Source: Heterohyrax brucei
Taxonomy: Eukaryota; Chordata; Mammalia; Hyracoidea; Procaviidae
Length of the DNA: 64,000 bases
Direction of reading: 5' to 3'
Assembly: GCA_028571685.1 (NCBI GenBank)
Contig: CM053144.1
Location: forward strand, 94,828,171-94,892,170
This document shows, piece after piece, positions 45,289 through 58,550 of this stretch; position 1 is the stretch's first letter; each line of letters opens with the position of its first letter. The notes under the pieces were generated by a model. That model saw only the letters and a program-made list of their open reading frames with translations. It searched no databases and was not told the origin of the DNA. Position numbers and translations under genes: made by a program.

Positions 45289-45884
45289 CTTTATATTTTA
45301 GGAGGCAATACAGCACACATCATCCAGAAAACTACTCAGGGAAGACACAAAACTCAAAATTACAACATGAAAAAAAGTGATCCAGTAATTATATCATGAA
45401 AACTATGATATCATCACATTAAAAATAGGGATGTACTACAGTAGTTACACTCCTTCCAGATGGAGAGGAAGTTAATAAGAAATGTGGAAGTTAAAACTGA
45501 GTTTAAACAGATTATCAAAGGGGATCATGGGGTAGGCACAAAGGACAATAAAGATGCAACATATCAAACCAAGAAAGGTAATAGAGGAGTCTCAACAAAC
45601 ACAAAACCAACAATAAAAAGGGTGAAAACTCAACCCATAAACAAGAATGTCCCAGAACAGACTACTAAAAGCAACAGAGAAGTAATCAGCACAAAAATAA
45701 ACACATCACTATGACAGCACTAAGCACATACCTATCAATAATTATGTTGAATGCAAATGGACTGAACACTCTGGTAAAGAGACAATGAGTGACATCTTGG
45801 ATCAAAAGACATGACCCGTCTATACATTGCTTAGAAGAAACTCAAAGATTTGAACAAACTGAAAATTAAAGGATGGAAGAATAT

Positions 45885-46512
45885 TGTCTTAGGCTGGGTT
45901 TTCTAGGGAAGCAAAACCAGTAACACGTGTAGGTACAAGAAAAGATTTATAATAGATAGATAGATCAATACAAATATAGGAAACAGCTCACTTAATCACA
46001 GAAGCTGAATGTCCCCAGCTCTGGCACAAGCCTCACGTGGCCACGGAAGCTGAGGAACCCAAGGTCAGCAAGTCAGAGAGCAGAGGTCTAGATCACCGGT
46101 TATGTAGGTCAGTGGATCCCAAGCTGGTGGCAAGACAAAGCGACAGAGGCTGGCAAAACCAGGATCAGCAGGTCAGGGAGCAGGAGCGGGCAGAGGCTGG
46201 CAAACCTAGGATTGGCAGGTCAGGGAGCAGGAGCAGCAGAGGCTGGTGAACCCAGGATCGGCAGGTCAGGGAGCAGGACTCTCAAGTGCCGACTGTAAGG
46301 ACTGATGAGTCCAACAGCTGCTAGCTCAAGTCCTGGAACCAGACGCTGGAAGCAGAGAGCAGGAGCTCCTGGCCACATGAGTGACCAGCCACCGTAGTGA
46401 AAGGTCGTGAGATGAGAGCCAAGGGGCAGGGAGCCACCACAAACCCCACCCTGTCACTTAATACAGCAGCCAAATATGTAGCAGCCAAGTTGACATAATC
46501 CTGACCATCACA
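45885..46512 (-). mobile_element. ERV-L-type solo LTR with internal triplication
   Basis: A 628-bp LTR with TG...CA ends. On the plus strand it starts TGTCTTAGGCTGGG and ends CTGACCATCACA. A perfect 5-bp duplication, AATAT, lies at 45880-45884 and 46513-46517. The minus orientation is inferred from the related copy at 57806-58336, which sits beside ERV-L internal sequence. A unit of 46-47 bp (GAGGCTGG...CAGGTCAGGGAGCAGGA) occurs three times at about 46146-46285 but once in the other copy. It is a solo LTR inserted in L1-C ORF2. Confidence 0.9.
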
Positions 46513-49500
46513 AATATATACCAAGCTAACGACATACAAAGAAGAGCAGGTATGGCAATACTAATCTCAGATAAAATCGATTCTAATGTAAATCCACTAT
46601 CATGGACAAGGATGATCACTATTTATTGCTGAAAGGTTCAATACACAGGTGGGACTTAACAATATTAAATATTTATGAACCCAATACTAGAGCATATAAA
46701 TATATTGAAGAAAAACTGACTACACTCAGAAATGAGGTAGTTCACTCCACAATAATAGTGGGAGACTTCAACACTCCACTCTCAATACTGGACAGATCTT
46801 CTAGAAAAAGCTCAATAAAGGCACAGAGGACCTTATTGCCACAATTAACGAACTAGGCGTCATCAACATACACAGAACTTTCTGCTCATCAGTAGACAAC
46901 TACACCTTCTTCTCTAGTGCACATGGAATATTTTCCAGAATAGACTATGTATTAGGACATAAAACAAATCTCAACAAAATCCATACCGCTGAATTATTGC
47001 AAATCATCTTCTCAGACCATAAAGCCATTAAAGTCAAAATCAATAGCATAAAAAATATAGATAGAACCCATAGAAACTGAACAATATCTTGCTCAAAGAG
47101 CCATGGGTAACAGAAGAAATCAAGGATAAAATAAAGAAATCTATGGATTTAAATGAGAATAAAAACACTTCCTACCAGAAGCTATGGGATATAGCCAAAG
47201 CAGTGCTCATGGGTCAGGAATCCAGAAGGAAGAAAGAACCCAAACCAAATAACTAAACCTACAGCTTGAACAAGTAGAAAGAGAGCAGCAGAGGAACCCT
47301 CAGGTACCAGAAGAAAACAGATCATAAAGATTAGAGCAGAACTAAACAAATGAGAGAATAGAAGAACAACTGAAAAAATTGAAAAGACCAAAAGCTGGTT
47401 TTTTGAAAAGATCAACAGAACTGACAAACCACTGGCTAAACTGACTAAAGAAAAACGGGAAAGGAAACAAACAACCCAAATAAGTAATAAGATGGGGATG
47501 TCACGACAGATCCAACAGAAAAAAAAATATATATCATAACGGAATACTACAAAAGATTATACTCTAACAAATTTGAAAACGTGGAAGAAATGGGCAAATT
47601 CTTTGATTCATATCACCTATCACAAGGTAAAGCAGAACAACTTAGTAAATCTATCACAAAAGAAGAGATTGAAAATGTCATCAGAAAACAACCAACCAAA
47701 AAAAGCCCTGGCCCAGACGGCTTCACCACAGAATTCCACCAAGCTTTTAGTGAAGAGTTAGCACTAATACTACTGAGACTGTTTCACAGCATAGAAAGAG
47801 ATGGAATACTCCCAAATTCATTCTATGAAGCCAGCATAACCCTGATACCAAAGCCAGGGAAAGACCCAACAAAAAAGGAGAACTACAGACCAATATCACT
47901 CATGAACTTAGATGCAAAAATCTTCAACAAAATACTTGCCAATAGAATTCAGCAACATATTAAAAAAAAAATTCGTCATAACCAACTTGGATTCATACCA
48001 AGGATGTAAGGCTGGTTCCACATCAGAAAAACAATTCATGTGATCAACCACAAAAATAACACAAAAGAGAAGAATCACCTGATTTTGTCCATTGATGTAG
48101 AAAACTCATTTGATAAAGCCCAACACCCATTCATGCCAAAAACTCTCAGCAAAATAGAAATAGATGGCAAATTTCTCAATGCAATAAGGGCCGTTTATAC
48201 AAAGCCAACAGCCTACATCATCCTGAATGGAGAGACTGGAACAATTCCCCTTGAGAATGGGAACTAGACAAGGATGCCCGTTCTCATCTCTGCTATTCAA
48301 GATTGTACTAGAAGTTCTAGCCAGAGCAGTTAGACAAGACCAAAAAATAAAGGGTATCTGCATCAGCACAGAAGTAAAAATCTCCCTATTTGCAGATGAT
48401 ACGATTGTATATACTGAGAATCCTAAAGAATCCATAAGTAAACTACTCAAACTGATAGAAGAGTTCAGCAAATTACAAGATACAAGATAAACATAAGCAA
48501 ATCAGTAGAGTTCCTTTATACCAACAATGAGATTATTAAAAGAAAAATCACCAAACCTATACCATTGAGTATAGCCCCCAAGAAGATAAAATATCCAGGA
48601 ATAAATCTATCTAGAGAAATAACAGCCCTTTACAAAGAGAACTACACAACCTCACTACAAGAAACTAAGAGAGACTTACATAAGTGGAGAAGCCTACTCT
48701 GTTCATGGATAGGAAGACTTAACATTGTAAAAATTTCTATTTTACCCAAAGAAATCTACTTATATAATGCAATCCCAATACAAATTCCAGTGACATTTTT
48801 TAATGAGCTAGAGAAACAGATCATCAGCTTTGTTTGGAAAGAGAAGAAACCTCAGATAAGTAAAGCACTACTGAAGAAGAGGAACACAATGGCAGGCCTC
48901 ACACTGCCTCACTTTAGAACCTGTTACACTGCCACAGTAGTCAAAGCATCCTGATACTGGTACAGAAAGAGACATATAGACCAATGGAACAGAGTTGAGA
49001 CTCCAGAGGCGCCACCAACCTCCTTTGAGCAGCTGATATTTGACAAAGGCCCTAAGATTTTAAACTGGGGTAAAAGCAGTCTCTTTAACAAATGGTGCTG
49101 GCAAAATTGGATATCCATCTCCAAAAACACTGAAACAAGACCCATATCTCACATCTTATACAAAAACCAACACAAACTAGATCAAAGATCTACATATGAA
49201 GTCTAAAACGATAAAGCTCATCCAAGAAAAAATAGGATTAACAATGTAACTTTTACTACACAACATAGACAGACTTTGAAATCTGACAAACAAAGCATGA
49301 CCAACAGAAAATAGATAAATGGGAACTACTTTTGCTCACCCAAAGACTTTATCAAAATAATTAAAAGACCACCTACAGAATGGGAAAAAATATTTGGTAA
49401 CTGTATGTCAGATCAACGTCTGATCTCCATAATCTATAAGGTACTACAAAATATCAATAAGAAAAGGATAAATAATTCAATTAAGTGACGGGTGAGGGAG

Positions 49501-50003
49501 ATGGATAGACACTTCTCCAAAGAGGATATCCAGGCAGCCAAAAAACACATGTGGAATTGCTCACAATCATTGGCTATTAAAGAAATTCAAATCAAAACTA
49601 CAGTGAGATACTATCTCACCTCAACAAAGCTGGCCATGATCCAGAAAACACAAAACAACAAATGATGGAGAGGTTGTGGAGAAATTGGAACTCTCCTACA
49701 TTGTTGGTGGGATTGCAAAATGGTACAACCTCTTTGGAAAGCAATCTGGTGCTTCCCTAAAAAGCTGGAAATAGATATACCATTTGATCCAGTAATTCCA
49801 CTGCTTGGAACATATCTTACAAAATCAAGGGCATTCACACCAACAGATACATGCAATGAATTTTTATTGCAGCACAGTCCACAGTAGCAAAAAGATAGAA
49901 TCAATCCAGATGACCAACCACAGATGAGTGGAAAAATAAACTATGGTATATATACTCAATGGAACATTATGCAATAAAAAAGAAAAAAGATGATTTTAGG
50001 AAG

Positions 50004-50466
50004 TGTCTTAGTCACCTGGTACTTCTCTAACAGAAAATACTGCCAGTGGAAGATTTCGGGAAGAGAATCTTTATTGACACAGTCTGGTAAGCCTCAAATC
50101 CATTTATGCATTGTAAGTCCATTCAGTAAGAGAATTTATCACAGTCCAGTAGGCTTTAGGCTGAGCCCAAATCCAGTCAGAGCATCTTGGAACAGGAGCC
50201 TCAGGTCCAAAGGACGTGCTCTGCTCTCAGTGCTTCTCTCTTGGTGGTACGAGGTTCCCAGCTTCCTCTGCTCACTTCTCTCCCTTATACCTCCAAGCTT
50301 ATAGCTTGGATCCTGCCTCACTAACACAACTGTAGCCCATTCTTCATCATCAATTATCACAGGGGCAGGATTTGCAACACATGGGAGGAATGGCACCATA
50401 TTGGGACTCATAGCCAGGTCAAATCAACACATACATTTTTGGGGGGACACAATTTAATCTGTTACA
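50004..50466 (-). mobile_element. MaLR-type solo LTR
   Basis: A 463-bp element with TG...CA ends, starting TGTCTTAGTCACCTGG and ending TTTAATCTGTTACA. The 5-bp duplication has one mismatch: GGAAG at 49999-50003 and GGAGG at 50467-50471. Read on the minus strand it begins TGTAACAGATTAAATTGTGT, resembling MaLR LTRs. It contains AATAAAG (complement of CTTTATT at about 50069), a plausible LTR polyadenylation signal. It inserted near the end of L1-C ORF2. Confidence 0.85.
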
Positions 50467-53400
50467 GGAGGCATCTCATAACTTGGTTTCAGTTGGAAGA
50501 CATTATGTTGAGTGACATAATGTCAGAGGCACAAGGACAAATACTGTATGAGGCCCCTAAGATAAGGACTTAAAAGCAGACTCATGTACAGAATAAAAGA
50601 CTCTTTGAAGGCTGCAAGGGTGGGGAGGGAGGGAGGGCGAGGACTGGTTACATATTAGATAGTTGATATAAATTTGGTTGTATGAAATCAGTGACGGCAC
50701 ACATTACAATGAAGATCAATTTAACTGGACTTCAACATAACGAATACTCTTCCAATCTTAGCCCAATATTTCAAGGACAGAGTAGCAGGGCGGGGGTCAT
50801 GCTGTCAGGGAACACCAAAGCCAACTGACATAACTAGTATTTTCTAAGGGAGTCTTCTGCACCCCATATTGGTGAGGGGCATCTGGGGTCTTAAACGCTA
50901 GCAAGCTACTATCTAAGCTACACCAAATGGTCCCAACTCAGCAGAACAGATGGTCACTGAGGACCAAAATGACATGGGGGAAAGAGAACCCAAGAGACAG
51001 AGAGACCTACATGAGTGAATGGCTACATCAACATGTGACCAGAGGAACCAGATGGTGCCTGGCCACCACCAGTAATAGCCGAGATGGGGCTCACAAATTT
51101 GAGTCTCACTGGCAACATAAGAATAAACAGGGGTGCACCCTGAGAACTCCACTAAAAGACCACAGTTTATGGTCCAGGTGTTTTGGGATTTCCCTGGGAG
51201 CATGGCCCCTAGTCCTGATGCTGCCCTTGTTCATAAATCATTACTGAGGTCAACTCTTTGGACAGGAATGGATTGGACTCAGTGACACAGAGTGACTATA
51301 TCATGTGTGCACTTTATGGTTCTATGCATCTATAGGATGTTGTCCTACCAGCCTCTTACTAGAAGGGAGGGAGAGGGTGGAGAGGAGGGCCCATGAGATT
51401 GCTAAGAGGATATGACATACATAGAACAGATAGGAAGAGTATGCTGTCACCAGGCAAGGAGACCAGTGGGAGCTGCATATAGGCGAGCATGCAAATTTAA
51501 ACTGGACTGTACACTTCCACTCAATCACAATAAATAAATAAATAAAGTAAAATCCACCATCATTGACAAGAATGGTCACCATTTTTTGCTTAAATAATCA
51601 ATAAATAAGGAAGATATAACAATATTAAATATTTATGCACCCAATAACAGAGTTTCTAAATACATCTAATGAATGCTGACATTAAAAAATAAGAACAATA
51701 GGAGACTTCAACACACCACTTTCAGTAATGCGCAGAACATCCAGAAAGAAACTACATAAAGATATGGAAGATCTTTTTGAGACAATCAGCTAACTTAACC
51801 TCATTACTCTGCATAACTCTCCACCCAACAACAGACAAGTACACCTTTTCCAATGCACATGGAACATTCTCCAGAACAAACCACATATTACACCATAAAG
51901 CAAGTATCAAAAAAATCCAAAGAGCTGAAATATTACAAATCATTTTCTCACAATGTAAAGCCGTAAAAGTTGAAGTCAATAGCAAAAAAAGCATGGGTAG
52001 GAATTCAAACTCATAGAAACTGAACAACACCTGGCTCAAAAATTTCTGGGTTATAGAAGAAATCAAGGACACAATAAAGAAATTCATGGAATCAAATGAG
52101 AATGAAAACACATCCTACCAGAACCTACGGAATACAGGAAAAACAGTGCTCACAGATCAATCTAATCTCAATAAATGCACATATCCAAAATGAAGAAAGG
52201 ACCCAAATCAAAGAATTAACCCTACAACTCAAACAAGTACAAAGAGGACAACAAAAGAACCCCTTGGACACTAAAAGAAAACAGGTCATAAAAATTAGAA
52301 CAGAACTAAATGAATTAGAGAATAGAAAAGCAACTGAAAGAATTAACAAAACCAGAAGCAGATTTTTTGAAAAGAACATCAAAATCAATAAACCACTGTC
52401 CAAACTCACAAAAGAAAAACAGGAGAGGAAACCAAATACCGGGATAAGAAATGAGATGAGTGATTTCACAACAGACACAATATCAAAATAATCATAATAG
52501 AACATTATGAAAAATTGTACTCTAATAGATCTGAAAACCTAGAAGAAACAGACAAATTTCTAAAATCACATTATCTACCAAAACTAACACAAACAGTAGT
52601 AGAAGAACTTAATAAATGCATCACAAATGAGAGATTGAAAAGGTAATCAAAAACAACCAACCAAAAAAAAAATCCTGGCCCAGTTGATTTCACTGGACAA
52701 TTCTACCAGACTTTTAGAGAGGAGTTAATAGCCATACTACTAAAGGTATGAAACACTCCCAAGTTTATTCTATGAAGCCAACATAACCCTGATACCAAAC
52801 CAGGTAAATACTGCACAAAGTAGGAAAATTACAGGCCAATATCTCTCAGGAACTTTGATGCCGAAATTCTCTACAAAATTCTAGCCAATAGAATTCAACA
52901 ACATATCAAAAAAATAATTCACCATGATCAACTAGGATTCATACCAGGGAAGCAGGGATGGTTCAGCATTAGAGAAACAGCTAACGCAGTCAACTCTGTA
53001 AGTAAAACAGAAGCAAGAACCACTTGATTTTATCAACTGCTGCAGAAAAGTCATCTGACAAAGTCCAACACCCATTCTCATAAAAATAGGAATAGAAAGG
53101 AAATACTTCAATATAATGATAGGTATCTATGCAAAGCCGAAAGCCAAAACCATCCTGAATGGAGAGAGACTGAAAGAATATCCCCTGAAATGGGATCCAG
53201 ACAAAGATGTCCGTTGTCACAACTTTTATTCAACATTGTGCTGGAGGTTCCAGACAGAGCAATCAAACAAGATAAAGAAACAAAGGCATCAGTAAGGAAG
53301 AAGTAAAACTATCCCTATTTGCAGATGATATAATTTTATATATACAAAACCATAAGCAATTCATTTAAAAAAAACTGCTGGAACTAAGAGTTCAGCAAAG

Positions 53401-55998
53401 TATCAGGATATATGATAAACATAAACAAATCAGTTAGATGCTTTTACTCCAACAAACAGACCATAAAGGAGGAAATCACCAATCAATACCATTTACAATA
53501 GCCTCCAAGAAGATAAAATACCTAGAAATAAATCTAACCAGAGATGAAGACCTACAAAGAAAATTATAAGGTGCTACTGCCAAGAAAACAAGAGACTTAT
53601 GCAAGTAGAGAAACCTACCTTGCTCATGAATAGAAAAGTCTTAACATTGTGAAAACATCTATTTTACCCAAAGCAATCTCTACACACAACACAATCCCAA
53701 TACAAATTCCAATGTCCTTTTTTTATGAGATGGAGAAACAAATCACCAACTTCATTTGGAAAGGGAAGAAGCCCTGAATAAGTAAATTATTACTGAAGAA
53801 GCAGAACACAGAGGGAGACCTCACACTACCTGACCTTAGAACTTATCCCACTACACAGTAGTCAAAACAGTTGGTGCAGGTACAAAACCAGATATACAGA
53901 CTAATGGAACAGAACAGAGAATCCAGAAATAACACCACCCACCTATGAGCACCTGATACTTGGCAAAGGCCCAAAGTCCAAGAACTGGAGAAAAAAAGTC
54001 TCTTTAACAAACGGTATTGGCAAAATTGAATGTCTATCTTCAAAAAAAATTAAAACAGGGCCCATATCTCACACCTTGCACAAAAACTAATTCAAAATAG
54101 ATCAAAGACCTAAATATCAAGTCTAAAATGATAAAGATTATGAATGAAAAAATAGGGACAACACTGGAAGCTCTAGTACATGACAGAAACAGACTACAAA
54201 CTATTAACAACACTGTACAAACAGCAGAAGAGAAAATAGATAAATGGGAACTACTAAAAATTAAATACTTATGCTCATCCAAAGACTTTATCAAAACAGT
54301 AACAAGACTGCCAACAGACTGGGAAAAAATATTTAGCAACCAATAATCTGATCAATGTCTAATCTCCATACTCTACAAGGTACTGTAAAATATCAACAAG
54401 AAAAAGACAAATAACCCAGTTAAACAATGGGCAAAGAACATGGACAGACCGTTCTCCAAAGAAGACATCCAGGCAGCCAAAAGTGACATGAGGAAATGCT
54501 CACGATCATTAGCCATTAGAGAAATGCAAATCAAAACTACAGTGAGATAGTATACCACCCCATCAAGGCTAGCATTAATTCAAAGAATAAAATAACAAGC
54601 TTTGGAAAGGCCGGGGAGAGATTGGAATTCTTCTACATTGCTGGTGAGAATGTAAAATTGTACAATCTTTTTGCAAAGCAATGAGATGCTTTCTTGAAAA
54701 TGTTAGAAATAGAAATACCATATGATCCAGCAATTCTATTTCTTGAAATATATCCTACAGGAATAGTGGCTGTCGCATGAACTAATACATGCACGTGAAT
54801 GTTTATTGCAACAGTGTCCACAATAGCAAAAAGATGGAATCAACCTAGATGCCCAGCAACAGATGAATGGATAAACACACGAGGGTATATTCACACAATG
54901 GAATACTATGCAATGATGAAGAAAAATGGTGATCTTGGGAAATGCTAGATAACAAGGAGTCATCTGGAAGAAATTATGCTGAGTGAAATCAGTCAGCAGT
55001 ACAAGAGTACTATTATAAGGCCTTAAGGAAAGGCTTGTGATAGAGGAAAATAATATTTGATGGCTACAAGGGTGGGGAGGGAGGGAGAGGGTTGTTCATA
55101 GATTACATGGGTGATAGGAATTCAGCCAGGTGAAGTGAGTGACAACACGCAGTAGAAGGGAGTTCTGCACAACCAGACTACACCATAAACTAAAAGGTTT
55201 TCTAAATACAATCCAACATTTTAAAGGACAGAGTAGCAGGGACAGGCCTCTGTGGACCTTGGTTTCAGGGGACATTGAAGTCAACTGGCATAACTAGTTT
55301 TTTTCCTAAGAAATTGTTCTGCATCCCATATTGTTGAGTGGTTCCTGGGGTCTTAGAAGCCAGCAAGCTGCCATCTAAGGAACATCAACTGGTCCCAACC
55401 CACCTGGAGCAGATGAAAACAAAGAACATTAAAGACACGAGGGAAATATGACCCCAGGAGACAGAAAGGTCCACATGACTGGAAGACTACACCAGCATGA
55501 GACCGGAATAACTAGATGGTTCCTGGCCACTGCCAAAGACTGTCCTGATGAGAAAAATAATGTGGAGTCCCTGATGTAGAACAATCAAAAGTGGAGTGCA
55601 GATCTGGATCTCTATTAAAAGACCAGACTTGATGATCCAACATCCTGGAAGGTCCCCTGAGAACACGGCCCCTGGACTTGCTGCTAGCCCAGAGCTGAAA
55701 CCAGTACTCAAGGTATTCTTCAAAGGTTGGACTAGACTAGGGGACACAGAGGGAGGCAGGTGGTGTGTGCACTTCTTTGCTTGATGTATTTATGAGGATG
55801 TTGAACTGGTTCCTCTTTAGAGGGGAGAGGGGACAAGTGCTGGTTGAGTGGATACCAGAAGTACAAGGTGGAAAAGAGGAGTGTGCTGTCTCAGTGAAGA
55901 GAGTAGATGAAGTTGCATAGAGGTGTGTGTTCAGGGTTTTATGTGGCAAATTGACTTGGATTGTAAACTTTCACTTAATTACAATAGAAGAAAAAGAT

Positions 55999-56560
55999 AT
56001 ATACACTCCGTATGATTAGAATGTGCATCAGTGAATAAATGAGTAAAAATTAACAAAAATTTTTTTTTAAAGAAATCACAGAGTTAAGATGAGGACAATT
56101 AGGGAAGCTTTCCCTACTAGATATTGAAATTTGCTATGAAGCCTGTACAATCAAAACATAAAGTAGATGAGTATAAGTAAAACTGAAACATTAAAACATT
56201 AAAAAACATTAAAAAAATTAATAAATGATAAAAGTGACTTTTCAGTCTTTGGTGGATTATCTACAGGTATTGCCACAATTGACATCTATCTGGGAGAAAA
56301 TAAAGTTATACTATTCGTATAAATGAATTCCAAATGGATGAAAGATCTAGTGTAAGCCCATGAGTATATAAAATAAAACCAAAATGTGTATAAACCTTCC
56401 AAGAAGAGACATAAAACCCAAAATCCCCAACAAGAAAAGTTAGGCGGGTTTAATTCCATTAAATGTAGAATGTCTGTATAATAAAGGTTATAATTTTCCA
56501 CTGGGAGAAATGTTTGCCGCCCTCTTACGACTAACCATTGTTAAGTGTCCATTTACAATC
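55999..56560 (+). mobile_element. Ancient L1 ORF2 fragment, right part
   Basis: GGGAAGCTTTCCCTACTAGA, TGACTTTTCAGTCTTTGGTG, ATCTATCTGGGAGAAAATAA and AATGAATTCCAAATGGATGA are decayed L1 ORF2 post-RT blocks. They continue the fragment at 40300-40404, showing that L1-D inserted into an older L1. Confidence 0.7.
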
Positions 56561-56565
56561 CAGAC

Positions 56566-56650
56566 TAAACCAAATCCATTGCTGCCAAGTTGATTCTAAC
56601 TTATAGTCACCACATAGGATGGAGCAGAACTACCCTATAAGGCTATTAAA
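56566..56650 (-). mobile_element. AfroSINE fragment, antisense, cut by L1-E
   Basis: AAACCAAATCCATTGCTGCC, AAGTTGATTCTAACTTATAG, and GAACTACCCTATAAGGC, ending directly at the T-tract of L1-E. The rest of the SINE may lie beyond the window on the far side of L1-E. Confidence 0.85.
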
Positions 56651-57805
56651 CTTTTTTTAATTTTTAAAAATATTTTATTGTACTTTAAGTGAAAGTTTAC
56701 AATTCAAGTCAGTCTGACACACAAAGACTTAGAGATATATTGTTAAGTAACTCTAGTTGCTCTCCCCACACTGTGACAGCAGACTTCTCACTTCCACACT
56801 GTATTTCCCATGTCCTTCAGCCAGCTCCTGTCCCCCTCTGCATTCTCATTTCACCTCCAGACCGAAGCTGCCCAGTTCGTCTTATGAATCTACCTAAGCC
56901 AAGAGGCATACTCTTCACTGGTACACTTTCATGTCCAACAGTCCGATGTAATCTTTGAAGAGCTGCCTTCAACCATGGCTTCAGTTCTAAGTTGACAGTC
57001 CTAGGACCACATCTTCCAAGGACCCCCCAGTCTGCCGGATCATCAAGTATGCTTTTTTTAATAGAGTTTATGTAGTGCGCCTTGTTTTTCTCCTGCTACA
57101 TCAGGACTCTGTTGTGTTCCCTGTCAGGGCAGTTATTTGTGGTGGCTGGGCACCATCTAGGTCCTCCAGTCTCATGCTGGTGTAGTCTCTGGATTACATG
57201 GCCCTGTCTGTTTCTTGAGCTCATAATTTCCTTATACCTTTTGTGTTCTCCTTTGCTTCAGGGAGCTTGGGACCAATTGATGCTACTTAGATGGCCATCT
57301 GTTAGCTTTACAGACCCTGAATGCTGCTCACCAATATAGAATTCAAAACATTTCTTAATAAAGTTTGTTATGCCAATTGACCTAGATAACCCCTAAAACC
57401 GCGATTCCAAGACCCCTGTCCCTCAAAGTGTTTGGATATATTTACAAGACTTCTAAGATTTCGGTTTACTCCAGTTGTGTGGATCCCACTCGACGGCACC
57501 TGGCTTGGCTGGCCAGTTGTGCAGACATTTCTTTTGCTGTGTGTTGTCCTTCCCTTCACCTAGAACAGCTCTTGTCTAGTACTGAATTAGTGAATAGCCT
57601 TCTCAGTCTCTTCCCAACCTTTTAACCATCAGACTGTTTTCTTCTGTGTTTAAACATTTTCTTTAGTTCTAAAGCAGTGGCTTCATACAATATTTGTCTT
57701 GGTTTCACCTGACTCATTTCGCTCAACATAATGCCTTCCAGATTGTTCCACATTATGAGATGTTTGCCAAATTTGTCTTTGTTCTTTATCATTGAATAAT
57801 ATTAC

Positions 57806-58336
57806 TGTCTTAGGCTGGGTTTTATAGGGAAGCAAAACCAGTAACACATACATGTACGAGGAAATATTTATATTTAAGGAAACAGCTCATGCAATTGTAG
57901 AAGCTGAATGTCCCAAGTCCTGGCACAAGCGTCACATGGCCACAGGAACTGGTAAGCCCAAGGTCAGCATGTCAGAGACCAGAGTTCTAGATCACTGGCT
58001 GTGTAGGTTGGTGGATCCCAAGCTGGTGGAGAGACTGAAAGGTCTCTGCTGGCTCATGGAGCTGCAGGGGCTGGCGAACCCAGGATCAGCAGGTCAGGGA
58101 ACAGGACTCTCACTCAGTGGCTGTAAGGGTTGATGAATCCAACAGGTGGTAGTTCAGGTCCAGGAACCAGATGCAAAAAAGAGCAGGAGCATTGGCAACA
58201 TGAGCAGACCGGAAGTAGGTGGTGGAAGGCAGAGAGATGAGAGCTGAGGGGTGGGAAGCCACCACAGGCCACACCCCTGCCACTTGATAGAGCAGCCAAA
58301 CATGGAGATGCCAAGTTGACCACCTTAACTACCACA
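57806..58336 (-). mobile_element. ERV-L 3' LTR
   Basis: 531 bp with TG...CA ends. On the plus strand it reads TGTCTTAGGCTGGGTTTTAT to TTAACTACCACA. It is similar along its length to the solo LTR at 45885-46512 but has a single copy of the 46-bp unit (about 58063-58105). Read on the minus strand, the start TGTGGTAGTTAAGG and the following GTCAACTTGGC resemble MLT2-type ERV-L LTRs. Confidence 0.85.
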
Positions 58337-58550
58337 GTCCACCACTTGTCAGGTTGGCACCTGCACACATCCCCCCGTACCATCCATAGTCTCTGAAAGA
58401 ATACAAAGTCATACTTGTGTCTAACATGGATAACTAACACATGTACAACTGAAAATGCATTAGCCCATTTATATCTTATGTTTATGTTTTATAAACAAAA
58501 ATATCTGATACACATATACAAAGCAGAAATATTCATAACAATTACAGTCC

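Larger units (their letters stand above)
45711..50565 (+). pseudogene. L1-C ORF2 pseudogene, LTR-interrupted
   Basis: The ATG is at 45711. The endonuclease domain is cut by an LTR at 45885-46512 and resumes at 46518. Open pieces include DKDDHYLLLKGSIHRWDLTI (46602), the RT fingers/palm segment at 47581-48009 ([35 protein letters not shown]), and an intact [13 protein letters not shown] catalytic box near 48388-48425. The thumb-side segment is 48565-48954. The first cysteine of the knuckle is lost to a stop (AAATGATGGAGAGG near 49660). A second LTR (50004-50466) splits the last codons. The natural end is the TAA at 50563-50565. Confidence 0.88.
43385..51543 (+). mobile_element. L1-C: full-length L1 nested in L1-D
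   Basis: A full-length L1 (about 7.06 kb after removing two LTR insertions) flanked by a perfect 11-bp duplication, AAAGTAAAATC at 43374-43384 and 51544-51554. The duplicated target is L1-D ORF2. It starts TGTGGGGCAGAGTCAAGATG and ends in an AATAAATAAATAAAG tail. Two solo LTRs lie inside it at 45885-46512 and 50004-50466. Both reading frames are broken. Confidence 0.95.
43125..55030 (+). pseudogene. L1-D ORF2 relic, split by L1-C
   Basis: The ATG at 43125 is followed by the endonuclease start (MTTLNSYLSIVTLNVNWLN). The frame is cut at 43384 by L1-C and resumes at 51555 with AAATCCACCATCATTGACAA. An RT region with a TTTGCAGATGATATAATTTT catalytic block (about 53320-53340) and post-RT sequence follow, ending near 55030. 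Lesions are numerous: stops, single-base gaps and short deletions, for example in the RT fingers near 52740. The Cys-His knuckle near 54600-54660 is lost. There is no coding capacity. Confidence 0.8.
40405..55998 (+). mobile_element. L1-D: full-length L1 split by L1-C
   Basis: A decayed full-length L1 of about 7.4 kb in two pieces, 40405-43384 and 51544-55998. It starts with CTAAGATGGTGGAC (40414-40427), the same YY1-like start as L1-A, and ends in an A-rich tail at about 55988-55995. The likely but degraded target duplication is TACATACTCC before the start and TATACACTCC after the end. It is interrupted inside the ORF2 endonuclease region by L1-C. Divergence from L1-A and L1-B is greater than that of L1-C, consistent with the nesting order. 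Confidence 0.85.

Noticed and set aside
46146..46285. CRISPR-like regular repeats
   Set aside because: The units are contiguous without unique spacers, lie in a mammalian ERV LTR, and CRISPR arrays do not occur in this genome type.
50139..50411. Open frames of 90-104 codons on both strands
   Set aside because: They lie entirely inside the MaLR-type LTR, which has no coding function.
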